Positions 19,094 through 28,311 of a stretch of DNA of 49,501 bases are shown here, in pieces. How positions within the stretch are numbered: the stretch's first letter is position 1; each line of letters begins with the position of its first letter. The notes under the pieces were generated by a model that was not told the origin of the DNA, did no database searches, and saw nothing but the letters and a program-made list of their open reading frames with translations. Source of the stretch: Paracoccaceae bacterium (lineage in GTDB: Bacteria; Pseudomonadota; Alphaproteobacteria; Rhodobacterales; Rhodobacteraceae); contig JAKVCO010000025.1 in the NCBI GenBank assembly GCA_022448245.1, forward strand, positions 1 through 49,501, given 5' to 3'. A program made the position numbers and the translations under genes.

Positions 19094-20112
19094 CAGTTCG
19101 CCCCAACGAGCACTTTAAGCGCTTTCTGGCGGGACAGCGCGCCGATGATCGCGTCGCCATCCTGAACGGGGATGTAGTCGCGAGCATCCGCAATGAGAGC
19201 ACCGGCGAGGTCGTGGATGGTTGCCGCAGCGGCGACAGGCTCCCCCTCCCCTTTGGCGTCGGCCTCAGCGAGGATGCTGGCGTGAACCACGCGGGCCTTG
19301 TCGATGTCTTCCGTGAACTTGCGCACGTATTCAGTGGCCGGGTTCATGACGATCTGGTCGGGCGTATCGCATTGCTCTACGGCGCCGTCTTTCATGATCG
19401 CGATACGGTCAGCGAGGCGCAGGGCCTCATCAAAGTCGTGGGTGATGAAGACGATCGTCTTGCCCAGCATCTCCTGCAGGCGCAGGAACTCGTCCTGCAT
19501 CTCGCGGCGGATCAGCGGGTCGAGCGCGGAGAACGGTTCGTCTAGGAACCAGATGTCGGGCTCGATAGCGAGGCTGCGGGCGATGCCCACGCGCTGCTGT
19601 TGGCCGCCCGAAAGCTCCCGCGGGAAATAGTCTTCGCGGCCCTCGAGGCCCACGAGCTTGATCACCTCCAGCGCGCGTTCGCGACGCGTGTGGCGATCCT
19701 GGCCACGCATCTCCAACGGGAAGGCGACGTTATCTAGAACGGTACGGTGGGGCAGTAGGCCAAAGCTCTGAAAAACCATGCCCATCTTGTTGCGGCGCAG
19801 GTCGATAAGCTCTTTCTCGGAGAGGGCCATCACGTCTTGGCCTTCCACCTCGATGGTGCCGCCAGTGATGTCGTGGAGGCGCGAGAAACAGCGCACCAAG
19901 GTGGACTTGCCCGAGCCCGACAGGCCCATGATCACCAGCATTTCACCGCGCGCGACCTCAATAGAGACGTCTTTGACGCCGGCGATGTAGCCGTCGGCGC
20001 GGATGTCATCGAAGGTATGCCCTGCCGGCATCTTCTTGAGGTAGGCCTCCGGATTATCACCGAAGATTTTCCATACGTTCTTGCAGGAGATGACAGGGGC
20101 TTCTTTGGTCAT
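19093..20112 (-). CDS. tmoV: TMAO/betaine-type ABC transporter ATPase
   Basis: The ATPase subunit has 339 residues from the ATG at 20112; an upstream TTG at 20118 is less likely because GGTGG is well spaced from the ATG. Walker A is GLSGSGKST (about residues 63-71), the signature is LSGGQQQRVGIARS, and Walker B is IWFLDEPFSALDP. The N-terminal FGDNPEAYLKKM segment is typical of ProV/OpuAA ATPases. The C-terminus carries a CBS-like domain (IHDLAGALIADARDYIPVQDG), known in the family for osmotic or nucleotide sensing. It energises uptake through TmoW and lies between tmoX and tmoW in one operon. Confidence 0.88.
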   Translation of the reverse strand: MTKEAPVISCKNVWKIFGDNPEAYLKKMPAGHTFDDIRADGYIAGVKDVSIEVARGEMLVIMGLSGSGKSTLVRCFSRLHDITGGTIEVEGQDVMALSEKELIDLRRNKMGMVFQSFGLLPHRTVLDNVAFPLEMRGQDRHTRRERALEVIKLVGLEGREDYFPRELSGGQQQRVGIARSLAIEPDIWFLDEPFSALDPLIRREMQDEFLRLQEMLGKTIVFITHDFDEALRLADRIAIMKDGAVEQCDTPDQIVMNPATEYVRKFTEDIDKARVVHASILAEADAKGEGEPVAAAATIHDLAGALIADARDYIPVQDGDAIIGALSRQKALKVLVGAN

Positions 20113-20185
20113 GAACAACCACCGATTATTTGGGTAAATCGTCGGTCTACCGCTGCGGGTATTTCCAACGTCTTTTGCCTATGAA

Positions 20186-20216
20186 TAGGCCCTGCCCGCA
20201 TTGCGAACAGGGCCTA
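20186..20216 (-). terminator. Intercistronic hairpin between tmoX and tmoV
   Basis: TAGGCCCTG (20186-20194) and CAGGGCCTA (20208-20216) form a perfect 9-bp stem with a 13-base loop. It sits just after the tmoX stop, and no T-tract follows on the minus strand. Such hairpins usually give partial termination or protect the upstream message, so that the binding protein is made in excess over the membrane complex. Confidence 0.6.
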
Positions 20217-20239
20217 CCCTGGAACCTAATCCGAAACGC

Positions 20240-21181
<942 letters not shown>

Positions 21182-21463
21182 CTAACGTCTCCCTGTGTTG
21201 TCCGCGCCAAGCTTCCACGTCACGGGCCAGGCGTCGAAATGGCAGTCATGTGAAGTCACCCCTCAGCCTGACCACCTCGTCAGCCTCTCATATTTTCACT
21301 GTGGATCAAGTAATATTCTTTTCAGGAACGAATTTCGCGGATCCGCCTGACTGAATTTCGCGCGAATTGAACGCGCCAGAGTCCGATTCAGATGCATTTT
21401 GTTCCGTTGTGCATGAGAAGTCGGCACAAGAATCGGCCATAGTACGCAAAACGGGAGTCGGAT
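21182..21463. promoter_or_regulatory. Divergent control region of tmoXVW and mgdABCD
   Basis: These 282 bases carry two copies of GAATTTCGCG (21330-21339 and 21353-21362), offset by 23 bases (about two helical turns). Overlapping them are two perfect palindromes: GCGGATCCGC (21337-21346) and TTCGCGCGAA (21357-21366). A CAGGAACGAATTTC element lies at 21323-21336. The arrangement suggests cooperative binding of a dimeric regulator. The ribosome binding site of mgdA (GGGAG) lies at the right end. Confidence 0.5.
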
Positions 21464-22717
21464 ATGATGCGCTACTCTGGGTTCAAGGTCATAAAAGAGG
21501 CGCTGACGGGCCATCGCGGCTGGGGCGCGACTTGGCGCGATCCTGAACCGAAAAGCGACTACGATATCATCATCATTGGTGGCGGCGGGCACGGACTCGC
21601 GACCGCCTACTACCTTGCCAAGGTTTACGGGCAAAAGCGGATCGCCGTTCTCGAGAAGGGTTGGATCGGCGGCGGGAACGTCGGTCGCAACACGACCATC
21701 ATCCGCTCGAACTACCTGCTGGACGGCAATGAGCCCTTCTACGAATTCTCCCTGAAGCTCTGGGAAGGGCTGGAGCAGGACCTGAACTATAACGCCATGG
21801 TAAGCCAGCGCGGCATCCTGAACCTCATCCACACGGACGCTCAGCGCGACGCCTTCATCAGGCGCGGCAATGCGATGATCCTGAACGGCGCTGACGCCGA
21901 TCTGCTGACAACCAAGCAGATCAAGGAGCGTTATCCGTTTCTCAACACCAACAACGCCCGCTTCCCGATCAAGGGCGGTCTAGCTCAGCATCGTGGCGGT
22001 ACCGTGCGCCATGACGCCGTGGCGTGGGGCTACGCGCGCGGGGCCGATCAGCTGGGTGTCGACATCATCCAGAACTGCGAGGTCACAGGCTTTCTCATCG
22101 AAAATGGCGTCTGCAGCGGGGTCGAGACATCGCGCGGCACCATTAAGGCCAAGAAGGTCGCCTCCTGCGTGGCCGGATCGTCGAGCCGTGTCATGGAAAA
22201 AGCGGGCATGCGCCTCCCCATCGAGAGCCATGTTCTGCAGGCCTTCGTCTCAGAAGGTCTCAAGCCCGTTCTTCCTGGCGTTATCACCTTTGGCGCCGGG
22301 CACTTCTACTGCAGCCAGTCTGACAAGGGCGGCCTCGTCTTCGGCGGGGACATCGACGGCTACAACTCCTATGCCCAACGCGGCAACCTGCCGGTGGTCG
22401 AGGATGTCTGCGAAGGGGGGATGGCGATCTTCCCGATGCTAGGGCGCGCACGGCTTCTGCGGATGTGGGGCGGCATTATGGATATGTCGATGGACGGCTC
22501 CCCCATCATCGACCGGACCCATATCGAAGGCCTCTATTTCAACGGTGGCTGGTGCTACGGCGGCTTCAAGGCCACGCCCGCGTCTGGCTACGTCTATGCG
22601 CATCTCCTTGCGCGGGACGAACCCCACCCCACCGCAACCGCCTATCGTTTCGACCGCTTCAACCGCGGCCTGATGATCGACGAAAAAGGGATGGGCAATC
22701 AGCCCAATTTGCACTGA
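21464..22717 (+). CDS. mgdA: N-methylglutamate dehydrogenase subunit A (sarcosine oxidase beta-like)
   Basis: This 417-residue flavoprotein is homologous to the beta subunit (SoxB) of heterotetrameric sarcosine oxidase. The FAD-binding motif is IIGGGGHGLATAYYLA (residues 37-52). GGTVRHDAVAWG contains His183, matching the histidine that carries covalent FMN in sarcosine oxidase. A C-terminal NGGWCYGGFKATPASG segment lines the amine site in the family. The start has GGGAG six bases upstream. It is first of four overlapping genes in the soxBDAG order. Because gmaS and mgsABC lie nearby, oxidation of N-methylglutamate to glutamate is more likely than sarcosine oxidation; the sequence alone does not separate the two. 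Confidence 0.8.
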   Translation: MMRYSGFKVIKEALTGHRGWGATWRDPEPKSDYDIIIIGGGGHGLATAYYLAKVYGQKRIAVLEKGWIGGGNVGRNTTIIRSNYLLDGNEPFYEFSLKLWEGLEQDLNYNAMVSQRGILNLIHTDAQRDAFIRRGNAMILNGADADLLTTKQIKERYPFLNTNNARFPIKGGLAQHRGGTVRHDAVAWGYARGADQLGVDIIQNCEVTGFLIENGVCSGVETSRGTIKAKKVASCVAGSSSRVMEKAGMRLPIESHVLQAFVSEGLKPVLPGVITFGAGHFYCSQSDKGGLVFGGDIDGYNSYAQRGNLPVVEDVCEGGMAIFPMLGRARLLRMWGGIMDMSMDGSPIIDRTHIEGLYFNGGWCYGGFKATPASGYVYAHLLARDEPHPTATAYRFDRFNRGLMIDEKGMGNQPNLH

Positions 22718-23004
22718 TGCTGATCAATCACCCCCTTCTCGGGCCCCGAGACGCCGCTGAGTTCACCTACATGGGCGATGCAAACCTGTTGCACCGTCCC
22801 GACTGGGAGGCCGAGGACGCGCTACAGCAGTTCACTGACTACGGCTATCTGCGCGACAACCCTGCGGGCCTGCATCGGGAGCTCTGGTTCCACGAGGGCG
22901 GCGACCGGTCCTGGCTCGTCGTGACCCGCGATACCACCACCCACGAAGTCACCGCCGTCGAGCTTGCGCGCGACGTCGCCCGGCGGGAGGGACGCTCCGA
23001 ATGA
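22717..23004 (+). CDS. mgdB: N-methylglutamate dehydrogenase subunit B (sarcosine oxidase delta-like, zinc ligands missing)
   Basis: A 95-residue protein whose ATG overlaps the mgdA stop (TGATG) and whose stop overlaps the mgdC start (ATGA). The YLRDNPAGLHRELWFH segment is the hallmark of SoxD. In sarcosine oxidase the delta subunit binds zinc through CPxCG near the N-terminus and an H-x3-C pair. Here the first motif reads HPLLG (His5, Leu8) and the second H59-E-G-G-D63, so only His59 is kept for certain. The subunit probably keeps a structural role without the usual zinc site. Confidence 0.8.
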   Translation: MLINHPLLGPRDAAEFTYMGDANLLHRPDWEAEDALQQFTDYGYLRDNPAGLHRELWFHEGGDRSWLVVTRDTTTHEVTAVELARDVARREGRSE

Positions 23005-25952
23005 CCCAGAAGAACCGTCTCTCCGGTGGCATGATCAATCGTGATCGGCCCATGTCGTTCACCTTCGATGGGAAGATGTACCAAGGCTTTGAGGGCGACA
23101 CGCTCGCCTCCGCGCTGCTGGCCAATGATGTGCGCCTCATGGGGCGCTCGTTCAAATACCACCGCCCGCGCGGTCCGCTAACGGCCGGCTCCGAGGAGCC
23201 GAACGCCATTGTGGAGCTTCGTGGCGGCGCGCGGCAGGAACCCAACACGCGTGCCACGACCGCAGAGCTCTTTGACGGTCTGGTGGCCAAATCGCAAAAC
23301 CGTTGGCCCTCGCTCGCTTTCGACGCGATGGCGATCAACGACAAGCTCTCCAGCTTTTTCGCAGCGGGCTTCTACTACAAGACGTTCATGTGGCCCGCCG
23401 CGTTTTGGGAGAAGGTTTACGAGCCAATCATCCGCAAAGCAGCGGGTCTCGGCTCCCTTTCGCTGCAGGATGATCCCGACAGCTACGACAAAGGCTTCCT
23501 CCACTGCGATATCTTGGTGATTGGTGCGGGCCCTGCGGGTCTGATGGCGGCCCTTACGGCGGGTCGTTCCGGCGCCGAGGTCATCCTCGCCGACGAAGAC
23601 TTCGCCATGGGCGGGCGCCTGAATGCTGAGACGTTCAGCGTGGGCGATGCCAGCGGCCGGGATTGGGCCGCGCAGACCGTGGCGGAGCTCGCCAGCCTAC
23701 CCAATGTGCGGCTCATGTCCCGCACAACGGTGCTCGGAGCCTTCGATCACGGCACCTATGGCGCGCTCGAGCGCGTGTCGGACCATATGTTCGCCCCCGA
23801 TGCGGGCAAACCGCGTCAGATCCTCTGGCGCATCTATTCCAAGCGCGCGATTCTTGCAGCTGGAGCTACGGAGCGTCCGATTGCGTTCGAGCAAAACGAC
23901 CGGCCCGGTGTCATGCTGGCTTCTGCCCTGCGCAGCTACGCCAACCGCTGGGCGGTGACGCCTTCGCAGCGCGTGGCTGTATTTACGAACAACGACGACG
24001 GTCACCGCACGGCCCAAGACCTCCACGCACTGGGCGTGAAGGTCTCAGCCGTGGTGGATACCCGCGCAGACGCACCGAGCAGCACGGACTATGAAGTCCT
24101 CAAAGGCGCGGTGATCACGGACACCATGGGCCGTCTGGGCCTGACATTCGCAAAGGTCCGCCAGGCCGACGGTATGGAACGCACCCTCGAATGCGGCGCG
24201 CTGGGCGTTTCAGGCGGCTGGAACCCCAACGTCCACCTCGCCAGCCATCAGCGCGGGCGACCTGTGTGGGATGCAGATATCTCAGCCTTTGTGCCGAGTG
24301 AGGCCCTGCCGCAAGGAATGTCGGCCACGGGCGCCGCGCGCGGTGTTCTATCGACCCACGGCACGCTGGAGAGCGGTGTGAGTGTTGCCAAAGGCGCGCT
24401 CAAAGAGCTTGGGATCAAAGCCAATGCCACCAAAACGCCAGAGGCAGAAGACGCACCGATCAACATCACGCCGTTCTGGCATGTCGAAGGCGCAAAGCGC
24501 GCGTGGCTTGACCAGCAAAACGACGTGACCGCCAAAGACGTGAAGCTGGCGCATCAGGAGAACTTCAAGTCGGTCGAGCACCTCAAGCGCTACACCACGC
24601 TGGGTATGGCGACCGACCAGGGCAAGACGTCCAACATGGGTGGCCTCGCCATCATGGCGGAGCTCGCCGGCAAATCGATCCCCGAGGTCGGCACAACAAT
24701 CTTCCGCCCGCCCTATACGCCGACTGCCATCGGCGCCTTCGCCGGACGGTCACGCGACGAGGATTTCCGCCCGGTCCGCAAGACGCCCTCCCACACTTGG
24801 GCCGAAGAACAGGGTGCCGTCTTTGTCGAAGTCGGCATGTGGCTCCGCGCGCAGTGGTTCCCCAAGCCCGGTGAGACGCATTGGCGCCAGTCAGTGGACC
24901 GTGAGGTTCTGCAGACAAGGAACTCTGTGGGGATCTGCGACGTGACCACGCTGGGTAAAATCGACGTGCAGGGCGCGGATGCCGCGACCTTCCTCAACAA
25001 GATCTACTGCAACCCCTTCGCGAAAGTTCCCGTGGGCAAGGTGCGCTACGGCCTGATGCTGCGCGAAGACGGGATCGCCATGGATGACGGCACCGCCGCG
25101 CGGTTTGCCGAGGACCATTTCGTCGTCACGACCACAACGGCCAACGCCGTGAGCGTCTACCGGCATATGGAATTCGTGCGCCAGTGTCTTTTCCCCGACC
25201 TGGATGTGCAGCTGATTTCGACGACGGAAGCGTGGGCGCAGTACTCCGTCGCGGGGCCAAATGCGCGCAAACTCCTCGAGAAGGTCATCGACCCTGAGCA
25301 TGACATCTCCAACGAGGCCTTCCCCTACATGGCCTGCGGAGAGATCAGCATCGGCGGCGTGCGCGGGCGGCTCTTCCGGATCTCGTTCTCTGGCGAACTC
25401 GCCTACGAAATCGCAGTGCCCACACGCTACGGCGACGCCTTGATCCGGCGCATGGTCGCCGCAGGCGAGGAATTCGACGCCGTGGTCTATGGCACCGAAG
25501 CGCTGGGCGTCATGCGGATCGAGAAAGGTCACGCTGCGGGTAACGAGCTTAACGGCACCACGACCGCGCTCAACCTCGGCATGGCGCGGATGGTGAACAA
25601 GAAGAAAGACAGCATCGGTTCGACCCTGTCAGAACGTGAGGGCCTCAACACCGATGATGCGCTCAAGATGGTGGGTCTGAAGCCCGTCGACAGCGAAAAG
25701 CCCGTGCCAGCGGGCGCGCACCTGATGACCAAGGGTGATCCGGCAGATGCGGCGCACGACCAAGGGTATGTGACGTCGGCCTGCTATTCACCCAACCTCG
25801 GCCACCACATCGCGCTGGCCTATCTGAAGCGCGGGGATGAACGGGTGGGCGAGGTTATCCGCCTCGTGAGCCCGCTCACCGGCATCGATCACAACGTCGA
25901 AGTCGTCAGCGCCCATTTCATTGACCCAGACGGGGAGCGTCTCCGTGTCTGA
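23001..25952 (+). CDS. mgdC: N-methylglutamate dehydrogenase subunit C (sarcosine oxidase alpha-like)
   Basis: A large subunit of 983 residues. It has an N-terminal Fer2_4-like domain without the iron-sulphur cysteines (SFTFDGKMYQGFEGDTLASA), then a Rossmann dinucleotide site, ILVIGAGPAGLMAA (about residues 170-183), with a pyridine-nucleotide-disulphide oxidoreductase fold, and a C-terminal GcvT-type folate domain from about residue 610. In the family, the methyl-derived carbon channels from the flavin to tetrahydrofolate here, giving 5,10-methylene-THF. The gene overlaps mgdB by 4 bases. Its length matches SoxA (about 960-1000 aa). Confidence 0.85.
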   Translation: MTQKNRLSGGMINRDRPMSFTFDGKMYQGFEGDTLASALLANDVRLMGRSFKYHRPRGPLTAGSEEPNAIVELRGGARQEPNTRATTAELFDGLVAKSQNRWPSLAFDAMAINDKLSSFFAAGFYYKTFMWPAAFWEKVYEPIIRKAAGLGSLSLQDDPDSYDKGFLHCDILVIGAGPAGLMAALTAGRSGAEVILADEDFAMGGRLNAETFSVGDASGRDWAAQTVAELASLPNVRLMSRTTVLGAFDHGTYGALERVSDHMFAPDAGKPRQILWRIYSKRAILAAGATERPIAFEQNDRPGVMLASALRSYANRWAVTPSQRVAVFTNNDDGHRTAQDLHALGVKVSAVVDTRADAPSSTDYEVLKGAVITDTMGRLGLTFAKVRQADGMERTLECGALGVSGGWNPNVHLASHQRGRPVWDADISAFVPSEALPQGMSATGAARGVLSTHGTLESGVSVAKGALKELGIKANATKTPEAEDAPINITPFWHVEGAKRAWLDQQNDVTAKDVKLAHQENFKSVEHLKRYTTLGMATDQGKTSNMGGLAIMAELAGKSIPEVGTTIFRPPYTPTAIGAFAGRSRDEDFRPVRKTPSHTWAEEQGAVFVEVGMWLRAQWFPKPGETHWRQSVDREVLQTRNSVGICDVTTLGKIDVQGADAATFLNKIYCNPFAKVPVGKVRYGLMLREDGIAMDDGTAARFAEDHFVVTTTTANAVSVYRHMEFVRQCLFPDLDVQLISTTEAWAQYSVAGPNARKLLEKVIDPEHDISNEAFPYMACGEISIGGVRGRLFRISFSGELAYEIAVPTRYGDALIRRMVAAGEEFDAVVYGTEALGVMRIEKGHAAGNELNGTTTALNLGMARMVNKKKDSIGSTLSEREGLNTDDALKMVGLKPVDSEKPVPAGAHLMTKGDPADAAHDQGYVTSACYSPNLGHHIALAYLKRGDERVGEVIRLVSPLTGIDHNVEVVSAHFIDPDGERLRV

Positions 25953-26532
25953 TGCAAACGCCACCGAATTGCCCGCGATGGAGCCCATCACCCCCCTCGG
26001 CGCACGCGCACCCCGCGTGGACAAACATGGCCAGGTCACTCTTACGGAGGCCACGGACACCGCAATCGCGTCTTTTGCCAGCCGTTTGGGAAACGAGGCC
26101 AAGGCCACCAAAGCGCTCGCCAAATTCACGGGGCTGGAGCTTCCCGCCGCCGGACGCATGACCGAAGGCAAAGGCCTTTGCGTTTTCTGGACGAGCCCAG
26201 ATCAGTGGATGGTTACAGCCTCTCACGACAGTCACGAAGACCTCGCCGCGCAGATGAAGGCCGCCGCAGGCGATACCGCCAGCGTGACCGAACAAAACGA
26301 TGCGTGGTGCCGCTATGACCTGGCCGGCAGCGGGCTTGATGCAGTCTTCGAGCGCCTCTGCCCGATCAACATGCGCGGTCGCGAGGCCGGTGACGCGACC
26401 CGAACTAGCATTGATCACCTGGGATGCTTTGTGCTGATGTCTGGGGATGAGGCAATCAGCGTCTTCGGGCCGCGGTCGTCGGCGGGTTCCCTGCACCACG
26501 CGCTGCTCACAGCGATACGTTCAGCGCACTGA
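25945..26532 (+). CDS. mgdD: N-methylglutamate dehydrogenase subunit D (sarcosine oxidase gamma-like)
   Basis: A 195-residue GcvT/SoxG-like subunit. I place the start at GTG 25945, preceded by GGGGAG at seven bases; it overlaps the mgdC stop by 8 bases. A TTG further upstream at 25921 has no such support. Typical SoxG segments are visible: VFWTSPDQWMV, SVTEQNDAWCRYDLAG and INMRGR. It completes the tetramer. The gene ends 3 bases before the convergent regulator gene. Confidence 0.8.
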   Translation: MSDANATELPAMEPITPLGARAPRVDKHGQVTLTEATDTAIASFASRLGNEAKATKALAKFTGLELPAAGRMTEGKGLCVFWTSPDQWMVTASHDSHEDLAAQMKAAAGDTASVTEQNDAWCRYDLAGSGLDAVFERLCPINMRGREAGDATRTSIDHLGCFVLMSGDEAISVFGPRSSAGSLHHALLTAIRSAH

Positions 26533-26535
26533 AGC

Positions 26536-27531
26536 CTAGATCGACGGAATCGGCAGGTTGCCCTTCACCCGGAATAGGTTGATCCGGTTGCGGTCTTCCT
26601 TAGGCGAGACACTGAACGCCGCTTGGTAGTGTTTGCTGAAGGTCTGCGTACTGGCATAGCCCACCGCCGCACAAATCTCGCTGATGCGATCGTTGGTGTA
26701 GAGCACCATCTGACGGGCCGCATCCATACGCATCTTGCGGTAGTAGTTCGTCGGGTTGAGGCCAGTGGATTGCTTGAACGACCGCTCCAGATGCCGCGGT
26801 GAAATCCCAAGCTCGTCGGCCACCTGAGCGACAGAAATGGGTTCCGCGAGGCTACTGGCGAATATCTTGGCTGCACGACCCACCAGCGGGGAAAGCTGCT
26901 CCCCCGCCTGGTTACCGGAAAGCGAAGGAACCGCCTGCCCCACCCCTTCGCGGCGCATAACAGGATGCTGGAACCAACAGGCAACCTCCGTCGAGATCGC
27001 TGGGCCCAAATGCTTCTCGATGAGGTGCAGCGAAAGGTCGAACGCCGCCGCTGCCCCTGCTGCGGTCATCGTGTCGTCGGCGAGCTCAATCACCCGGTCC
27101 GAGCTTTTGTGCTCTGGAAAATCCGTCTCGAAGGCAGATTTGTAGCACCAATGAACCGCCAGCGGTTTGTCTGCTCCAAATCCCGCTTGGACCAACGGGA
27201 AAACACCGCCACTGACGGCGCCCACCACGGCACCATGCCTTTGCAGGCCGTGCAGTTTGGCAATGTCAGACCGATTGCCAAACCGCGCTGTCGGCGCCGA
27301 CAAAATCATCAGCAGATCAAACCGCGAGGCGTCGGAAAGCGTCTGGTTGGGCTCGAAATCGATCAGCGCGCTAGACTGCACCTTTTCCGAACTCACCGAG
27401 ACCAGCGACCATTCAAAGGCCGTCGTCTGAGAGATCTCATTGGCCGCCCGCAAAGGCTCGATCATCGACGTCAGACACGCCATCGGAAAACCCGGAAAGA
27501 TCAAAAAACCGGTAGAGAACGGGCGACCCAT
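26536..27531 (-). CDS. GlxA-family AraC transcriptional regulator
   Basis: A 331-residue regulator from ATG 27531 (AGAGG eight bases upstream); an upstream TTG is less likely. The N-terminal part (about 1-190) is a DJ-1/PfpI (class I amidotransferase-like) domain with GAVSGGVFPLVQAG in place of the catalytic Cys motif, so it is a sensor rather than an enzyme. The C-terminal part has two AraC helix-turn-helix motifs: SVAQVADELGISPRHLERSF and RISEICAAVGYASTQTFSKHY. Relatives such as GbdR and CdhR respond to betaine and carnitine. Its position between mgd and the XRE-cupin gene suggests control of methylamine genes. Confidence 0.85.
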   Translation of the reverse strand: MGRPFSTGFLIFPGFPMACLTSMIEPLRAANEISQTTAFEWSLVSVSSEKVQSSALIDFEPNQTLSDASRFDLLMILSAPTARFGNRSDIAKLHGLQRHGAVVGAVSGGVFPLVQAGFGADKPLAVHWCYKSAFETDFPEHKSSDRVIELADDTMTAAGAAAAFDLSLHLIEKHLGPAISTEVACWFQHPVMRREGVGQAVPSLSGNQAGEQLSPLVGRAAKIFASSLAEPISVAQVADELGISPRHLERSFKQSTGLNPTNYYRKMRMDAARQMVLYTNDRISEICAAVGYASTQTFSKHYQAAFSVSPKEDRNRINLFRVKGNLPIPSI

Positions 27532-27651
27532 CAAAAAAACCTCTTGGAGCTCCCGAAATTATACCCTCAGGAAAATTTCTGGCAACGAGAAGAAACTTCG
27601 GTAACATGGAGCCATAGACGTGGTCTTTTCACCCCCATAAGGAGGTTCCGC
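27532..27651. promoter_or_regulatory. Divergent control region of the two regulators
   Basis: The region contains CAGGAAAATTTC at 27568-27579, part of a longer dyad with GAAATT at 27555-27560. The XRE gene has a perfect GGAGG at 27641-27645. This element resembles ones in the tmo-mgd, dmm and amt-mgs control regions. Confidence 0.45.
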
Positions 27652-28305
27652 ATGAATCAGGCCAAGGCAATTGATGGAATGGTTATTCGTTTGACCCAAG
27701 ACCCGCATTCAACGCGGGACATTCGCGAGAAAGTACTCGAAGTCGCTATTGGTCGCGAAGTTCGGTCCTTTCGGAAGGCGCAAGGCACCACGGTGGCTGA
27801 ACTGTCCGAGGCGACGGGGCTCTCAATCGGGATGCTCTCAAAGATCGAGAACGGCAACACCTCCCCCTCCCTGCAGACCCTTCAGACACTGGCGAATTCT
27901 TTGTCTGTCCCGCTGACGTCCTTCTTTCGGCAGTTCGAGGAACGCCGCGAGGCCGTGCACACAAAAGCCGGCGAAGGTGCTGAGACGGAACGCGAGGGCA
28001 CGCGCGCCGGGCATCAGTACAACCTTCTGGGCCACATCGGCAGCAACGCCAGCGGAGTCATCGTTGAACCCTACCTGATCGAACTGACCACTGAGAGCGA
28101 CACGTTCGAGACCTTCCAGCATGGCGGGATCGAAACGATCTACATGCTCGAAGGCGAGGTCGACTACCGGCACGGCAATGACGTGTTCACGCTGCAGCCC
28201 GGTGACACGCTCTTCTTCGATGCCGACGCGCCGCACGGGCCCGAAAAGCTCACCGTTCTGCCAGCGCGTTACCTGTCGATCATCAGCTACCCGCAGAGCA
28301 AGTAG
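27652..28305 (+). CDS. XRE-family regulator with C-terminal cupin domain
   Basis: A 217-residue regulator starting at ATG 27652 behind GGAGG; an upstream in-frame extension has no coding support. Residues about 30-90 form an HTH_3 domain (TVAELSEATGLSIGMLSKIENGNTSP type). Residues about 135-212 form a cupin with GGIETIYMLEGEVDYRHG and LQPGDTLFFDADAPHGPE. Such proteins sense small ligands, often amines or amino acids, through the cupin. It is divergent from the GlxA-type gene and ends 6 bases before the convergent DUF1194 gene. Its targets are unknown; the nearby methylamine operons are the natural candidates. Confidence 0.85.
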   Translation: MNQAKAIDGMVIRLTQDPHSTRDIREKVLEVAIGREVRSFRKAQGTTVAELSEATGLSIGMLSKIENGNTSPSLQTLQTLANSLSVPLTSFFRQFEERREAVHTKAGEGAETEREGTRAGHQYNLLGHIGSNASGVIVEPYLIELTTESDTFETFQHGGIETIYMLEGEVDYRHGNDVFTLQPGDTLFFDADAPHGPEKLTVLPARYLSIISYPQSK

Positions 28306-28311
28306 CGTTAG

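Noticed and set aside
21464..26532. Reading the four genes as true sarcosine oxidase (soxBDAG)
   Set aside because: Possible by homology, but glyA and purU do not flank them, the delta subunit lacks zinc ligands, and gmaS-mgsABC lie nearby; N-methylglutamate dehydrogenase fits better. An activity test would decide.
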